From NCBI GenBank assembly GCA_907163375.1, contig CAJQUW010003643.1:62001-126000 (forward strand): a stretch of 64,000 bases of DNA. Reading direction: 5' to 3'. The notes below the pieces were generated by a model, which had not been told where the DNA came from, did no database searches, and saw nothing but the letters and a program-made list of their open reading frames with translations. Of this stretch, positions 1 through 11,624 are shown one piece after another; within the stretch, counting starts at the first letter, position 1; every line of letters begins with the position of its first letter. This DNA is from Prostheceraeus crozeri. Its lineage: Eukaryota > Platyhelminthes > Polycladida > Euryleptidae. Made by a program: the position numbers and the translations under genes.

Positions 1-2150
1 TAGTTTGATATCAGCCAATATTTTCTGTTATTGATGAACAGACATGTAATTTATTAGTTATTCTTAAAAATTGCCGATTAACTTAGATTGTCTAAACGGC
101 GGTGATGACGTTAAACCCGTGATCTTTTAGTGAAGGGGTCTATGAGAGTACATAAGCATATATTTAAACCTTCGAGTTACTTTGTTGATTGATATGCCAT
201 CTTGTCGATCAAAAAAGTTTAAGAACACTGGTTACTCAAGGAATCTGTTGCATTTTTCAAAACTAAAATGATGCAAGTAGCTACCTGTTTATTCAAAATT
301 AATTCGCCATTCCTGTAAAACGTTTGAGCAAAGAGGATAACTCTTTCATCAGAAATACTTCACTGAAAAAGAAAGAAGAACACCACTAATTCGAAGCAAA
401 ATCTGGAAAACAATTTCAGTATAACTACACTTTTGCTCAAGGACACCTTCGCCCTCCTCAGACAGGGCAAGGGGGCGATGCCCGCCTTCGTCCCCCTGTT
501 CCGGCATCGCTGGCCGGTCGGACCACACTTGACCACACGAAATGAGACCCTTTTAAGTGCGTTTTACCCGCTTCTAATACAGACTAAATAATTGCAGAAA
601 AAACATACAGTGGACGCACTCCAAGGACAATTTGGCTGACAATCATGGTAGGCCGGACGAAAGAGACTTTAAAAGTTGGATCTATCCAGTACTTTTTCTG
701 AAGCTGCAAACTAGTTCGGTCATTCGGCTGAAAACTACTCTCGAACATTTCATATTCGCTACACACACTTTGTATTGGTTAAATCGGCTAATTGGTTAAA
801 ACCAACAATTTTCATGCTAGACCACACTCCACAGTGATGCCGTTTGATACCAGGTTGCAGAGCCGTAAATACAGCCTCCCGAGACACACGTTCGGAACGG
901 GGCCCGCGCTGGAATGTAGTTGGGCCCGCCCGTAGAAGTACAAGTACACTTAGCCAATCAAATATGTTCGTCGGAGGAAGAAACTTTGTCAGTCTCTACC
1001 ATTCAGCACCGCAATCTGATATGAAAAATATATTGTGATGTTTGTGAAATGAAGGGAACGGTTATAGTGTGAAACAACTCGGAATTGTCGTCCTTCCAGA
1101 TGATATCGTTCTTCATTAAATATATATACACCGGAGAATTTCTTAATTCGAAGATGAATTACGCAAATAGAAGCCTAATTTTTGAAAATCAACGTTTCCA
1201 TGAAGAAATGTATTCTATTTAATTAATGCGATTTCCTTTGATGTTTGAAGTCATGGGATACCGCTTCTTAATAATCTTTTCGGGGGGGCGCGATTTACAG
1301 CTACGTCACTGCCAGATTGTTTCTATGTCTGGCAGACTTTTATTCTAGTGAAGTGATTGAAATAAACTCCTGTAATTTCTGAGAAAATATACAAAAATTC
1401 CCCGTTTAGGCGATTCTTGCAAAATGATGAACTCGCCAATAGGACACAGACACAGGTTTTTTTCTCCGGCCAACATTGTCATAACCTTTTGTAGGAAAGT
1501 GTGATTTAACATCACAAATCTTGTGTCTCGGTTAGGGTTCACTGCAGTTTAATGTGGTGTGACAGACTTTGCTTTAGTCATCGACAGAATTAATTGCCAA
1601 TTGTTGAATTTGAGAAAAATAATCAGTCACACAGAATCAAAAGAATCAATGCACTACAGGGATGCTACTTTAAACCGACAAGAGACATAAATTCTCCTAC
1701 GGAAATGTGCCATTTAGCTCCATAACCCTGATTCGCTTCCACTTGTGAATTAAAGAGACCCTGTCAACAATAGGCTCACTCCACATCATCAGGGAAGCGC
1801 TCACTATTGACGCCTCTGGCTCTTTCATACTAGGACGTCTGCCTCAGTCAGCACGAGTGACATTGGTAAACGGCCATCTTGTATTGTTAAATTCGAACAT
1901 TTTCTTCTGTATGCTTTTAATTTTGCCCATTTCTCCATGTTTTTAATTTTTACATTTTCTGAACTGTGCTTCTGAACCATCGTCAAATCATGTGAAGGTC
2001 ATCAAGAAGCAGTCACTCCATCTGAATCAGTCAGTCATTGACATGATTTCGTTGCAAAAGATGTGGAACGTAAAATAGTTTATTGCGTCACAAAGAGAAT
2101 TGAACTCCTAAGTTCAGACAGACACAGAGCTGTGGGATTCCCAAGGAATT
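1..2150. other. Intergenic, no gene recognised
   Basis: AT-rich sequence with only short open frames that lack codon-like composition or splice context. A GC-richer patch near 455-530 has no coding or structural signal that I can name. Confidence 0.5.
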
Positions 2151-2152
2151 AT

Positions 2153-2540
2153 CTCTGGGCCTATTTCAATTTGAGGTACCTAACCTTAAGACTCTTTGAA
2201 ATGACGCTGGTGCATTTCAAAGTTAAGGCTAGGTTCATTGGGATGATGCTAGGTCCCTTAAAGTATCTGAGGTGGTGACTCAGCATCAAGAGAAACTTAC
2301 GTGTATATACGTCATTCGCTTATATTTGTGCTCGTGATATTGGTAGATTTTCGTCTCCGACTCTCATTTTGCAGCAAATGAAATCTTCTACGGGGGGCTA
2401 TTTCAATGAAAGTTCGCAACTTTGCTACCTAAAGGTTATGTAGGCCTACCTAACGTCATCGTCCCTTAAGGTGGATACGTGTATTTCATTCTTAAGGGAG
2501 AATAACTTAAGGTACCTTAAGGTACCTAGCGAGCTCCCTT
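2153..2540. repeat. GGGCCTATTTCAAT-ended repeat, two + copies of the end
   Basis: Two nearby ends, GGGCCTATTTCAATTTGAGG at 2159 and a diverged GGGGGCTATTTCAATG near 2395, are both followed by blocks rich in CCTTAAGG and GGTACCTTAAGGTACC self-complementary motifs. The same end occurs in inverse orientation near 4755-4777. This looks like a DNA transposon or MITE family with terminal inverted repeats. Which left end pairs with the right end, and whether it encloses the 618-bp element, is not resolved. Confidence 0.45.
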
Positions 2541-3057
2541 CAGGTATTTAACGAAGTGTCAAACAATTCAATGCCTCTGTCTGTCACGAGGTCAAATAGA
2601 TATCTTACCTAACGTAATGAATCCACACCATTAAAAGTAAGCCTTAAATTCATGAATGAATCGGGAGACGAATGACGTTCCATTTACTGCAGGATGTGTA
2701 TTGGAAACAGTAAGATACATGTAAATAAAAACGAGTGTTGGTCTCAAAATGGGTGATAAAGATCGTCGTTGGTATTCAAGATGGGTGGCATGAAGTTCTC
2801 GATGACAGGCAGTTTATTGGCCACATTTGTAAGAGAGAATAAACTGTAGCTAAAGAAGCGTTTTAAGATAATTGAATTATCGATGTTTATGAAATCCCAC
2901 ATATAAAAGGCCATGAAACGAAATGCAGGACACTTTCTTTTTACCTCTAGTTGATGTAGTGCATGTAAATTGCGTCATACATTGCAAAGCCCTCTGAACT
3001 ATAGGTTCGTTGACCGGTGGATTATCGCCTGAATTGAACGTAGTGAATAGTAGTAGC

Positions 3058-3675
3058 CAGTGGCGTAGCGTGCTTCAAACCGTTTCCGGGGCCAAAGTCA
3101 GTCTTGACATCGGTATAACCGTTGGGTTCAAATCTGGAAGTCACTTTGATGCTTTCAAATAATATGAATTATAGTGAAGAAATTAAGGTATGCATGTGTA
3201 AATAATTAGCTACGCGTTTGTCAGACACCCCGTGATTAGCCAGTCAATGTGTGCGAGTGTCACTCATAAAGAATTGCCTTTCTTCGCCCGGGTTGAATCA
3301 AGGATTGCTTCTCCGTGGGTTGCATACAGTGGCCGCGACGAGCTGAAAGGCGTCGCCGAGCTCTTCTGGCGCCTGTGAACTGCACATTGAATGATTGGCT
3401 GAGTTGTTGATGACGTCAACAGGCCATTGCCCGATCGGTGCAATCTCGGCGACAGTCCGGCGACTGCCCCTGAGAGAGGAAGAGGGATTAAACCACCGAC
3501 AGTTATACATGCATCCGTTGGAAAGATGAATAACGACGTAAGATAAGATGTAGCATTTGGACACTGATGCACATTGTACTTGTACATGATTAAAATATGT
3601 TGTGGAATTTATTTAAAAATACATTCGGGGCAGTGCCCCGAATGCCCGAATGCCCCAATGGACGCTACGCCCCTG
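3058..3675. mobile_element. Non-autonomous hAT-type element, 618 bp
   Basis: Begins CAGTGGCGTAGCGTGC and ends GACGCTACGCCCCTG, an imperfect terminal inverted repeat of about 14 bp. An exact 8-bp target duplication GTAGTAGC lies at 3050-3057 and 3676-3683. The 8-bp duplication and CAG...CTG ends are typical of the hAT superfamily. Short minus-strand frames inside it have no domain that I recognise. Confidence 0.85.
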
Positions 3676-3683
3676 GTAGTAGC

Positions 3684-5871
3684 CCAGAGAGTAATTTGTC
3701 GAATGCCCGAAGTTATAGGCACTCATCCGCTATCCTACTGTTTCTTGCTTAGTTACGAAGATAGCAAAGGAATTATGCGTGATACACGTGTATTATTTTG
3801 CTAAAATAGTGCGCTACAGTAAATTGTCACGAATACCTGGAATATCTCAAATTTTCTTGTGCAACAATTTATTGGTAGCTTTCATGTGGCCTCGACTGAC
3901 CACAACTAACCACTTAAGAAACTGAAATATTTGCCAAAATTATGTGTGAAACACAAGTTTTATATAGTATAAAGTTTATCAAAATTGAACCACAACTTCA
4001 ACCCGAGAGCTTCATTCGAGAATGCATTTTCTACGTGCAATTATTTTTGAAACGGTCTGCATATTCTTGTTTTCCTACATCACAAAGAAGCCTACCTTGC
4101 ACCATATAAAGACTCACCTTTCATTCATAGGCATTACATAAAATCTGCTTGACATCATGCAGCGTTCGATAATTATCGAAAGTTATGATGTCAACTTTGC
4201 AATGTCCAGTAAATAGGCTAGGTAGGTGTAGAGCTACCTTACTCTTTACCTTTAGTTTTGCCACCTAGCATAAGATTGAAAGAGACTAAGATACTAAGTA
4301 CTTTAGGATTTTTCGCTCTTTTCATGATGTTGAATCATTCTGTTAGGTAAAATATCTATTCTACCATGTGACAGCCAGAGACAATTGTTTGTTATTCCAT
4401 TCTTGATATTCAGCCGCTCGGCTGTGTGCCAATTGCTAGATCTTTGGAAGAGTCAAATCACTGAAACATGTTATTGTAAGTTACTTGTCAGAATGCTTTC
4501 ATATGTAAAAAGAAATGATAATGGCCGTGAATATTTACGAAGTTCACCGGTGCCTTCCAATTGTCAACCACCAGAAGCCGCCATCGTATAGGTACCTTTG
4601 TCGTGATAGCGCATGACCGTCCACGACCTTCTATTGTTTTCATTGTCCTTGGCCGTTCTAGTCATTTATTATTACAGAGTATCGGATTTTAAGGCGCTAG
4701 TGCACCTTAAGGAGCATGACAGTAGTTACCTAACCGTAAGGTAGCAAGGTTAGGGACCTTGAATTGAAATAGGCCCCTGATCTCATAAATTATTCAATGC
4801 GAGGTCCGTCGTCGCTCTTAGAGAACAAAAGGCATACAAGAAGAAGAACGTAGCCCATAAGTGAAGTTGTTGCTGGTCATGTAGACCTTCAACGAAATTG
4901 ACCAGACGACGGGAGATCAAAATGATTTTTAACAAAAGAAGTGCAGGAAAAACTTCCCAAAGGTTACGGTCGTCAATGTATCGAAATTAAATTAGTACAC
5001 TACAGATCTTCGGCGTCCAGCGCCTTCAGTGGTCGATCTCACAATAAAAAAATGTTCACTACTTCATGGAACGACGATACTTCGATGAAAGTCCTCATCT
5101 TGATTGGGATGCACTTTCCCAAGATTATCCGGCCAATGGTTGAGAACTCATTGTCTAGCACATTGAACTGTCCGACATGTCTACATAGCGATTCCTCGAA
5201 CTTGATTTTGTTTAGTCACAATTTTATCTCCGACTTAGTAGTTCTTGTACTCAGATTTTCTTTTGTTTCTGTAGTTGAGCTGGGTTAACTTCTTTGATTG
5301 CATTGAATCGTATTCTGATTAGTACGGATTATATTATCATCACACCTATCATATCCGCCCCCAATGAAATAGCACAATGGTAGCCTTGTAGTCCTGGAGT
5401 TATCACGAAGCTGTGCAGGTAACGAGGTCGTATTGTGCACTTCTTGACTGCTACAAAATTGCACGTCAGTCGGATCAGATAGTTTATCTGTCATAAATCA
5501 ATAGCCTGGAGGATTGAAAAACCATATGCTTCCAGTGAAGATATTGTCGTTCAGTGATTATAAACTCAATTCTATTCAGCTGTTGATTGCAGAGCAGTTG
5601 GAGCTTATTCTATTCTATAAAGCTGAAGAGGTGTTTGTTTTTTCAATATGATTTTTATGTACCAACATCTGATCCGGAAGGGAAATGACACATCCTTACT
5701 GGCATATCTATAAAATCTTGTGTTCGCTACACGTGTTAGTGTTACATCAGTCAAAGAAGAGAATTCTGAGCAAAAGAGCGGCCATTCATTTGTAAGCGCA
5801 TTATCTGTAGATGCTTTCTATGTTTTATATGCAGACCTACCTCTTCGACTTTTATTTGCACTCAAGAAATA
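3684..5871. other. Intergenic with one inverse repeat end
   Basis: No gene recognised. Around 4690-4777 lies CCTTAAGG-rich DNA ending GAATTGAAATAGGCCCC, the inverse of the ends at 2153-2540. The 115-residue frame at 4941-5288 has no recognisable domain, and I treat it as chance. Confidence 0.5.
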
Positions 5872-6126
5872 AAAACGGATTCTCCATTTTTATGCGTCTG
5901 AATCCTTTTATAGTCACCAAAGTCAGTACTGCATACTTCAACGCACATATGTCATTACTTTAAAAATGTTATAGCGACCTGTTGTGGCGTTAACTTGTAA
6001 AAATGCACGTAGAAAGGATCGCCAATAATAATCAATTAAGCACAATTTATGGATTATAAATTATTTGATTACTTTTTCATCTTATTTAGTTATCACATAT
6101 TAAAATATAAACGCTGGAAATTAATA

Positions 6127-6745
6127 TCATCATCATCATCTTCATCAAACCAGTTTGAATCCGGTTTTGTCCCCGACGAGCGAGGGTGGCAGAATGTACC
6201 TCATTGCACAGAAACCCTTCTCACACCTTCTCCCATTTTGTCCTGTTCTGGGCATCTTCTTTTTTAAAACCGATCTTCACGTCTTCCTCAACTTGTTTTC
6301 GCCACATGCGCCTTGGCCGGCCCCGCTTCCGCTGTCCCTGAACTTTAAAGTTAAGTGCCTTCTGGATAATGTCGCCCTCTTCCCTCTGCAAAACGTGACC
6401 CTACCAGCGGACTGCATTCGATTTCGCCAACTGCCCGATTTCCTCTTTCAACCCAAGCATTCTCGTCAAAGTGTTGCTGTTCTTTCTCTCCATGAGTTTC
6501 GTCCCACACAATGCTCTGATCATCGCCCTGTCAGTCCTCCTCAAAATACTCACTTCAACCTCTCGCAGGCACCAATTCTCACTATACCATGTAGTATCAC
6601 TGGCCTTACGCAACTCCGATATACCATCCCTTTCATTTTCAATGAGAATCTACGTCCAAGTAACAGTTCACCTATCTCTCGAAATTTCATCCATCCGAGC
6701 CGTGCTCTCGCTGTTACTGCCGCTTGGAAAACCGCAATAGTTCAT
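6127..6745 (-). mobile_element. 5'-truncated RTE-like LINE, reverse-transcriptase ORF tail
   Basis: On the minus strand the C-terminal region of a non-LTR retrotransposon ORF can be read: RFSLKMKGMVYRSCVRP, then VSILRRTDRAMIRALCGTKL, then RKRGRPRRMWRKQVEED. The frame changes more than once. It ends in a (GAT)n-like microsatellite (6127-6146 on the + strand reads ATCATCATC), a 3' tail typical of RTE-like LINEs. The catalytic RT domain is absent. It was inserted into the 3' part of the Tc1/mariner transposase. Confidence 0.82.
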
Positions 6746-8259
6746 TACCTGTCAATGCATCCTTTACTTCCATGGCGATGCTTTCCAGAGTTTGCATCCG
6801 GAATTCAACGATCGTGGGAGCCTTTGGTTGTCGTGTATAGTTCAAAACTTGGGGCATTGCTTCTCGTAATTTTCTCTTCACTGCCGATTTAAATACGCTC
6901 CATGCCAGCTCGATGCGATTTAAGAGATGCGAGTATGGAGCCAACCAAAGAAGCTCTCATCGAAGAACATTTTCATGTACGCGCACCACAGCCTACGCTC
7001 TACTGTGAAAGCAGGAGCGTTGTCGATCACGAATGTAGTGTTTCAATGCCTTGAACGTTGCATAAGTCCATCAGTCCATGAAACTTGTCATAGAAATTTT
7101 CCAACTTGAATGAACCACGCATAATGGTAAAATTGAGCGACTGGGAACTCGACATAGCTATATAGTCCGGCAGCCAGAGCGAGTTTCTGCAGGGAACGAG
7201 GCCGAAACTGACACTTTCACATAATGACGTACACCCTATGCTTAGTACGAATCGGCACGTCTGCCGAGTTCTAGTGAGTTCCTCTTCTTGTCAGACAGGA
7301 TCAAAGAAAAACACGTGTAAATCCAATGGGACGACGCAGATTGCAGTTTTTGGCTGAAATGAAATTTTGTATGTTTTCTCTGATTAAACAAAAAGTACTT
7401 AGCTCAGAATCATTATATTTGTCATAGAATGCCTTCAAGTCATTTCCTTTCATTTTCATGCATCCCTGTCTATAAAGCTAGACACATTTAGATTTGCCGA
7501 GCCTTTTAATATCGGCAGACACAAACATTTTGAGCAACTTAATCCACATTCAACCACATTTTTGCATACATTGCCGATTAGATGCATGATGATAGCACAT
7601 GCACATCATAGGAAATGACTTGAAGACATTCCATGCCAAAAATTATGACTCTGGGCTTGTTACTTTTCGCTTAATCAGAGAAAACATACAAACTTTCATT
7701 TCAGCCAAAAACTGCAATCTGCGTCCCATTGGATTCACATGTGTTTTTCTTTGATCCTGTCTGACAAGAAGAGGAACTCACTAGAACTCGGCAGACGTGC
7801 CGATTCGTACTAAGCATAGGGTGTACATCATTCTGTGAACATGTCAGTTTCGGCCTCGTTCCCTGCACAAACTCACTCTGGTTGCCGGACTAATAATACA
7901 ATGCTTCCTTTCGAGTTGGATGTAACTACACGAACACGATCCGATCTTCGAACGGCCCTTAGTACGACGACAAAATCGATCAAAATTTGTTTCATTCAAC
8001 CAAATTATCGTTGGACCACTCGTTCTTGCTTCATTGAGACGCTCAACATAAACCATACGATGAGCCTTGTTTTTTTTCACTGTAAACATCGTGAACATGA
8101 GGTGTCAACTTTTTCAGGGAAATGAGTTCCCAATAAATTCAACCAATTTTTGATAGTGTTCTTGCTTACGATGACTTGAAATTGTTGCTGAATGCGAACA
8201 ACGTTCAGCAAGAACAGGTGTAAGTTCAGGCGCATATTGCCGGCACATAAGCACGTCAT
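6740..8259 (-). pseudogene. Broken Tc1/mariner-like transposase
   Basis: Reading the minus strand from 8259: a helix-turn-helix region ending VSKNTIKNWLN; IIWLNETNF near 8000, where the family has (I/V)D-ET-F, so the first catalytic Asp is replaced by Asn; CRRTKGRSKIG next to it; VIDNAPAF near 7020, the second catalytic Asp; and PYSHLLNRIELAW near 6920, matching PYSPxLNPIE with the third acidic residue. The frame is broken at several places and split by the foldback element at 7165-7890. Substrate would have been the element's own ends; it must now be inactive. Confidence 0.85.
7165..7890. mobile_element. Foldback MITE, 726 bp, arms about 230 bp
   Basis: The left arm starts GTCCGGCAGCCAGAG and runs to about 7400. 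The right arm (7655-7890) is its inverse complement with few differences, ending GGTTGCCGGAC. TA flanks both ends. About 250 bp of loop has no coding content. It splits the transposase between the regions encoding its first and second catalytic residues. Confidence 0.88.
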
Positions 8260-8464
8260 AGTGATGCGATAGGCCGAATATCGTCAATCATGTGATTTTA
8301 ATGGTCATCCCGAAGATTTTCACAAGTTAACATCTCAAAGGTGGCTTTTACATCTTTAAAGTAATGACATTTATGCGTTGAAGTAGGCAGTGCTGACTTT
8401 GGTGGCTATAAAAGGATTCAGACGTATTAAAATGGATAATCCGTTTTCTAAAACTATTGTGTGA

Positions 8465-8620
8465 GATAGACTTTCACAAATGAAAAATTGAATTTCGTGA
8501 ATGTGGAAATAGGATTTCGCGAATTAGAAATAGAACTTAACGAATGAGAAGTTAAATTTCACGAATGAGAGATTGGATTTCGTGAATGAGGAATAGAGTT
8601 TCACGAATGAAAAATTGAAG
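8465..8620. repeat. Degenerate tandem repeat, unit about 25 bp
   Basis: Six or so copies of a unit like TTTCGTGAATGAGAAATAGGA, each diverged. It lies just outside the right end of the Tc1/mariner element. Confidence 0.75.
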
Positions 8621-9348
8621 TGAGCCATCATGGTGTGAGTATCATAATATGATACCACACCTTAAGTTTTAATTTCCGCGAAAGAATGAAAAACAAGGTC
8701 CCATCTGCTGCTTGGAAACTCTTGCGCTACATTTGTTTGTCCTATCATAGAGCGTCATGGAAAAGCAAGTTGTTGTATGACATTAGAACACAAAATCTTC
8801 ATATTTTTACAAATATTTGATATTGGAACTCAAACTCAAAAAAGCATTTCAATGTGGACCTTCTGATTTGCATCACATTCAAAAGTAAAAAAACAAACTC
8901 TGTAGCGCTATCTCTAAAGATGGGCAACCAATGGAGATTTATGGACAACTTTCTTCAACTCAGAAAACATACCTACTTGAAAATAAGCTTTAATCTTAGT
9001 GTCTAATTGATGTGACACTCAGCGTCTTAGCCTAACCCTTCAATGGCGGAGCCATTTTCAAATGTAATTGATTCAAAATTTATAAAAAAGAAATCGGTGC
9101 GTTGAAGAAAAGAGTTATCAAAACAAGGTCAATGACATTTTTCTCATCTAATTATCTCAATTGTTGTATGTCCATTGAAGAAGTTTGGTCTAGATTCAGG
9201 AAAAAGCTGTCTATGACAATTATGATTAACCCTTTCATGGCAGAACTATTGTCAAATGTTCAGTTCTTTCAAAAACAATTTTCAAGCCCAATCTGCGAGC
9301 GTTCCACGAGGTTGGTAGTGGTTGATTCACCAACCTGGCAGGTCTGGC
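8621..9348. other. Intergenic, no gene seen
   Basis: AT-rich. Two roughly similar blocks (CCTTCAATGGCGGAGCCATT near 9040 and CCTTTCATGGCAGAACTATT near 9230) suggest a small, old local duplication of about 190 bp spacing. Nothing else is supported. Confidence 0.45.
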
Positions 9349-9640
9349 AGATCTTCGTGCCATTAAGTCGATCAATCTCTCTTTTAATAGGATAAAAGTT
9401 GTTGAAGGTTTTGAAAAACTGAAGCAAGTTCCTGAAATGAAGCTACGGTAATACTGCACATGCAGTGATAGAATGGAGTCGAATGTTAGTGTATCATGAA
9501 TGAACTTCACTTTGTTGAAATTATATAAAATATACTGTACATCCATAAATATTCTAGAAGACATCTCATCTTGCGTTTAACGCTCTGATAAAATGAAGCG
9601 TCTTGTGTTTGTGATGATCATATTGCAAAGTCCAGATCAA
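9349..9640 (+). pseudogene. Decayed partial duplicate of LRRCC1 coding exon 1 and its intron
   Basis: GGTCTGGCAGATCTTCGTG through the exon end is nearly identical to 15511-15596. The similarity continues through the intron matching 15597-15615 and about 15830-16060 (CATGCAGTGA, CTAGAAGACATCTCA, AATGAAGCGTCTTGTG). The donor is GCAAGT instead of GTAAGT, and no start codon or upstream exon half is copied. The copy lacks the SINE that sits in the LRRCC1 intron, so the SINE arrived after the duplication, or less likely the copy lost it cleanly. Probably not expressed as protein. Confidence 0.85.
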
Positions 9641-9899
9641 GGACAATTGTTTAACAATTGCAACAATATGACTGCAAGGGTTGTGCGTTTACTTTTGGAT
9701 GGAGTTCGAGTGCGGCTTGTGGCCACCAACTCCGAGTCTGCGTTCGAGTCCAAATCATGCATTAAATGTCCGGCAGAATGGTAAATAATGTAGGGCTGCC
9801 ACTCTTCCGGTTTTAGCCGGATTTCCGGGGGTTTTTTTAGAATAAACTAAGTAGTGAGAAAATGTCTTGCCAAAGTAACAAATAATTAAGATTTTGAAC

Positions 9900-10800
9900 T
9901 ATTTTAGATTTTGAAAGGGGCCCTTTGGGATTGTGAAGGGGCCCTTCTGAGTATGAGAAAGGGCTCTTCTAAGATCGTGAGGGGCCCTTTTGAGACTGCG
10001 AAGGGGCCCTTTTAAGATTATGAGAGGACCTTTTGAGACTGCGAAGGGGACCTTTAAAGATCGTGAGGGGCCCTTTTGAGACTGCGAAGGAGCCCTTTTA
10101 AGATAAGATCGTGAGGGGCCCTTTTGAGAATGCGAAGGGGCCCCTTTAAGATGATGAGAGGACCTTTTGAGACTGCGACGGGGACCTTTAAAGATCGTGA
10201 GGGGCCCTTCAAGATTATGAGAGGACCTTTTGAGACTGCGAAGGAGCCCTTTTAAGATAAGATCGTGAGAGGACCTTTTGCGACTGCGACGGGGACCTTT
10301 AAAGATCGTGAGGGCCCTTTTGAGACTTCGAGGGGCTCTTTTGCGACTGCGAAGGGGCCCCTTCAAGATTATGAGAGGACCTTTTGAGATTGCGAAGGGG
10401 ACCTTTAAAGATCGTGAGAGGGCCTTTTGAGACTGCGAGGGGGCCCTTTCAGATCGTGAAGGGCCCTTTTGAGAATACGAAAGGGCTCTTCTGAGATCGT
10501 GAGGGGCTCATTTGACACTTCGAAGGGGCCCCTTTAAGATCGTGAGGGGCCCTTTTGAGACCGCGAAGGGGTCCCTTCAATATCATGAGGGCCCTTTTGA
10601 GACTGCGAAGTGCCCCTTTTAGATCGTGAGGGGCCCTTTTGAGATTGTGAAGGGACCCTCCAAGATCGTGAGGGGTGTCCTTTTGAGATGGTAAGGGGCC
10701 TATAGGATTGAGACCGGCACCATTAAAGATCAGAAAATGTGGTGCCTTTTTAGATTATGTAGGGCTCTTTAAAATTGTGATCGGAGGCATGCAGATTGTT
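9900..10800. repeat. GGGCCC-rich minisatellite
   Basis: About 25 copies of a 33-40 bp unit such as GAGACTGCGAAGGGGCCCTT alternating with AAGATCGTGAGGGGCCCTTT. Copies vary in length and drift towards the right end. The 155-residue minus-strand open frame (repeats of KGPLRSLKRAP type) is a by-product of the repeat length and is not a gene. Confidence 0.95.
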
Positions 10801-11624
10801 AGGGGAACCTTAAAGACCCTGCAATATTTAAAGGTGAACAGATTCAAACCTGATGCTTTCTAAAAATCCGCTTGACTCTTGAGCAGAAGATTCTTGTATA
10901 AGGAAGTCAGTGATCCTTTCGTCAATCCTAAGAAGCTGGACGAAACGCAAGTAATCAAGGTTTTGAAATAAGAAATAAATTTTGGTGGGAATGCTTGACG
11001 AAAAGTCGTAATACGTAATTATAGAGGTTATTATTAATTGAGTTCTGATCGCTTTGATGCTCTCCAAAACGTGTCTTTCAAGGAGCGTGCCAGAAGAATA
11101 TGAAAGAAAAATCTGCTAAAAAGTTTCGGGAACACAAGGGAGTGACGAAAGAATATTTTGTACGACCACTTGTTGCAAAAGCGACTAAATCTAGGCGAAG
11201 ACACTAGCGGAAATTGAAATCTCGCAAAAAACTGCAGAAATGATAAGGATTTCTTTTCGTGTTGATTTTGCGTTTCGTATAGTTTTCGTGTAGAAATTCT
11301 GCATACCGGTAAATTCAAAATTTTTCTCTTATTCTGAAACTGCACTTCCAATTCATATGAAATGGATTGTAAAGAGAAAGTACACAGACTCACTTGCAGG
11401 CCCCATTTACAATTTCATGGTGATTGTCCAAGTCGATTCTATGGCAAAACAATTCCATTTGTTTTACTGAGCATATGTCATTACTCAAACAGTGTGAAAC
11501 TCATTATAAACGCCCATTTTTTTCATTCACAAAAACCTCCCTCATCATGACATTTTGAAATAACATGGAGCTGAGAAAAGTTGTAGACCTAATTCCTGTT
11601 TGATAATGTAATGCCGAGAAAGTG

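Larger units (their letters stand above)
5872..8448 (-). mobile_element. Tc1/mariner-like (IS630-type DDE) transposon with two later insertions
   Basis: About 100-bp inverted ends: 5872-5975 (AAAACGGATT, then GCGTCTGAATCCTTTTATAG) pairs with 8340-8448, each flanked by TA. Between them on the minus strand is a broken DDE transposase. An RTE-like LINE tail (about 6127-6745) and a 726-bp foldback element (7165-7890) interrupt it. The outer element is therefore the oldest of the three. Total span is 2577 bp, of which about 1.2 kb is original. Confidence 0.85.

Noticed and set aside
3264-3587. 107-residue minus-strand frame
   Set aside because: Lies within the 618-bp non-autonomous hAT element and overlaps another frame of similar length; no domain or start context.
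6155-6892. 245-residue + strand open frame, the longest in the window
   Set aside because: Antisense to the LINE tail and the transposase end; the minus strand carries the recognisable motifs.
9899-10366. 155-residue minus-strand open frame with repeated KGPLRSLKRAP-like units
   Set aside because: It is the translation of the GGGCCC minisatellite; the frame stays open only because of repeat length.
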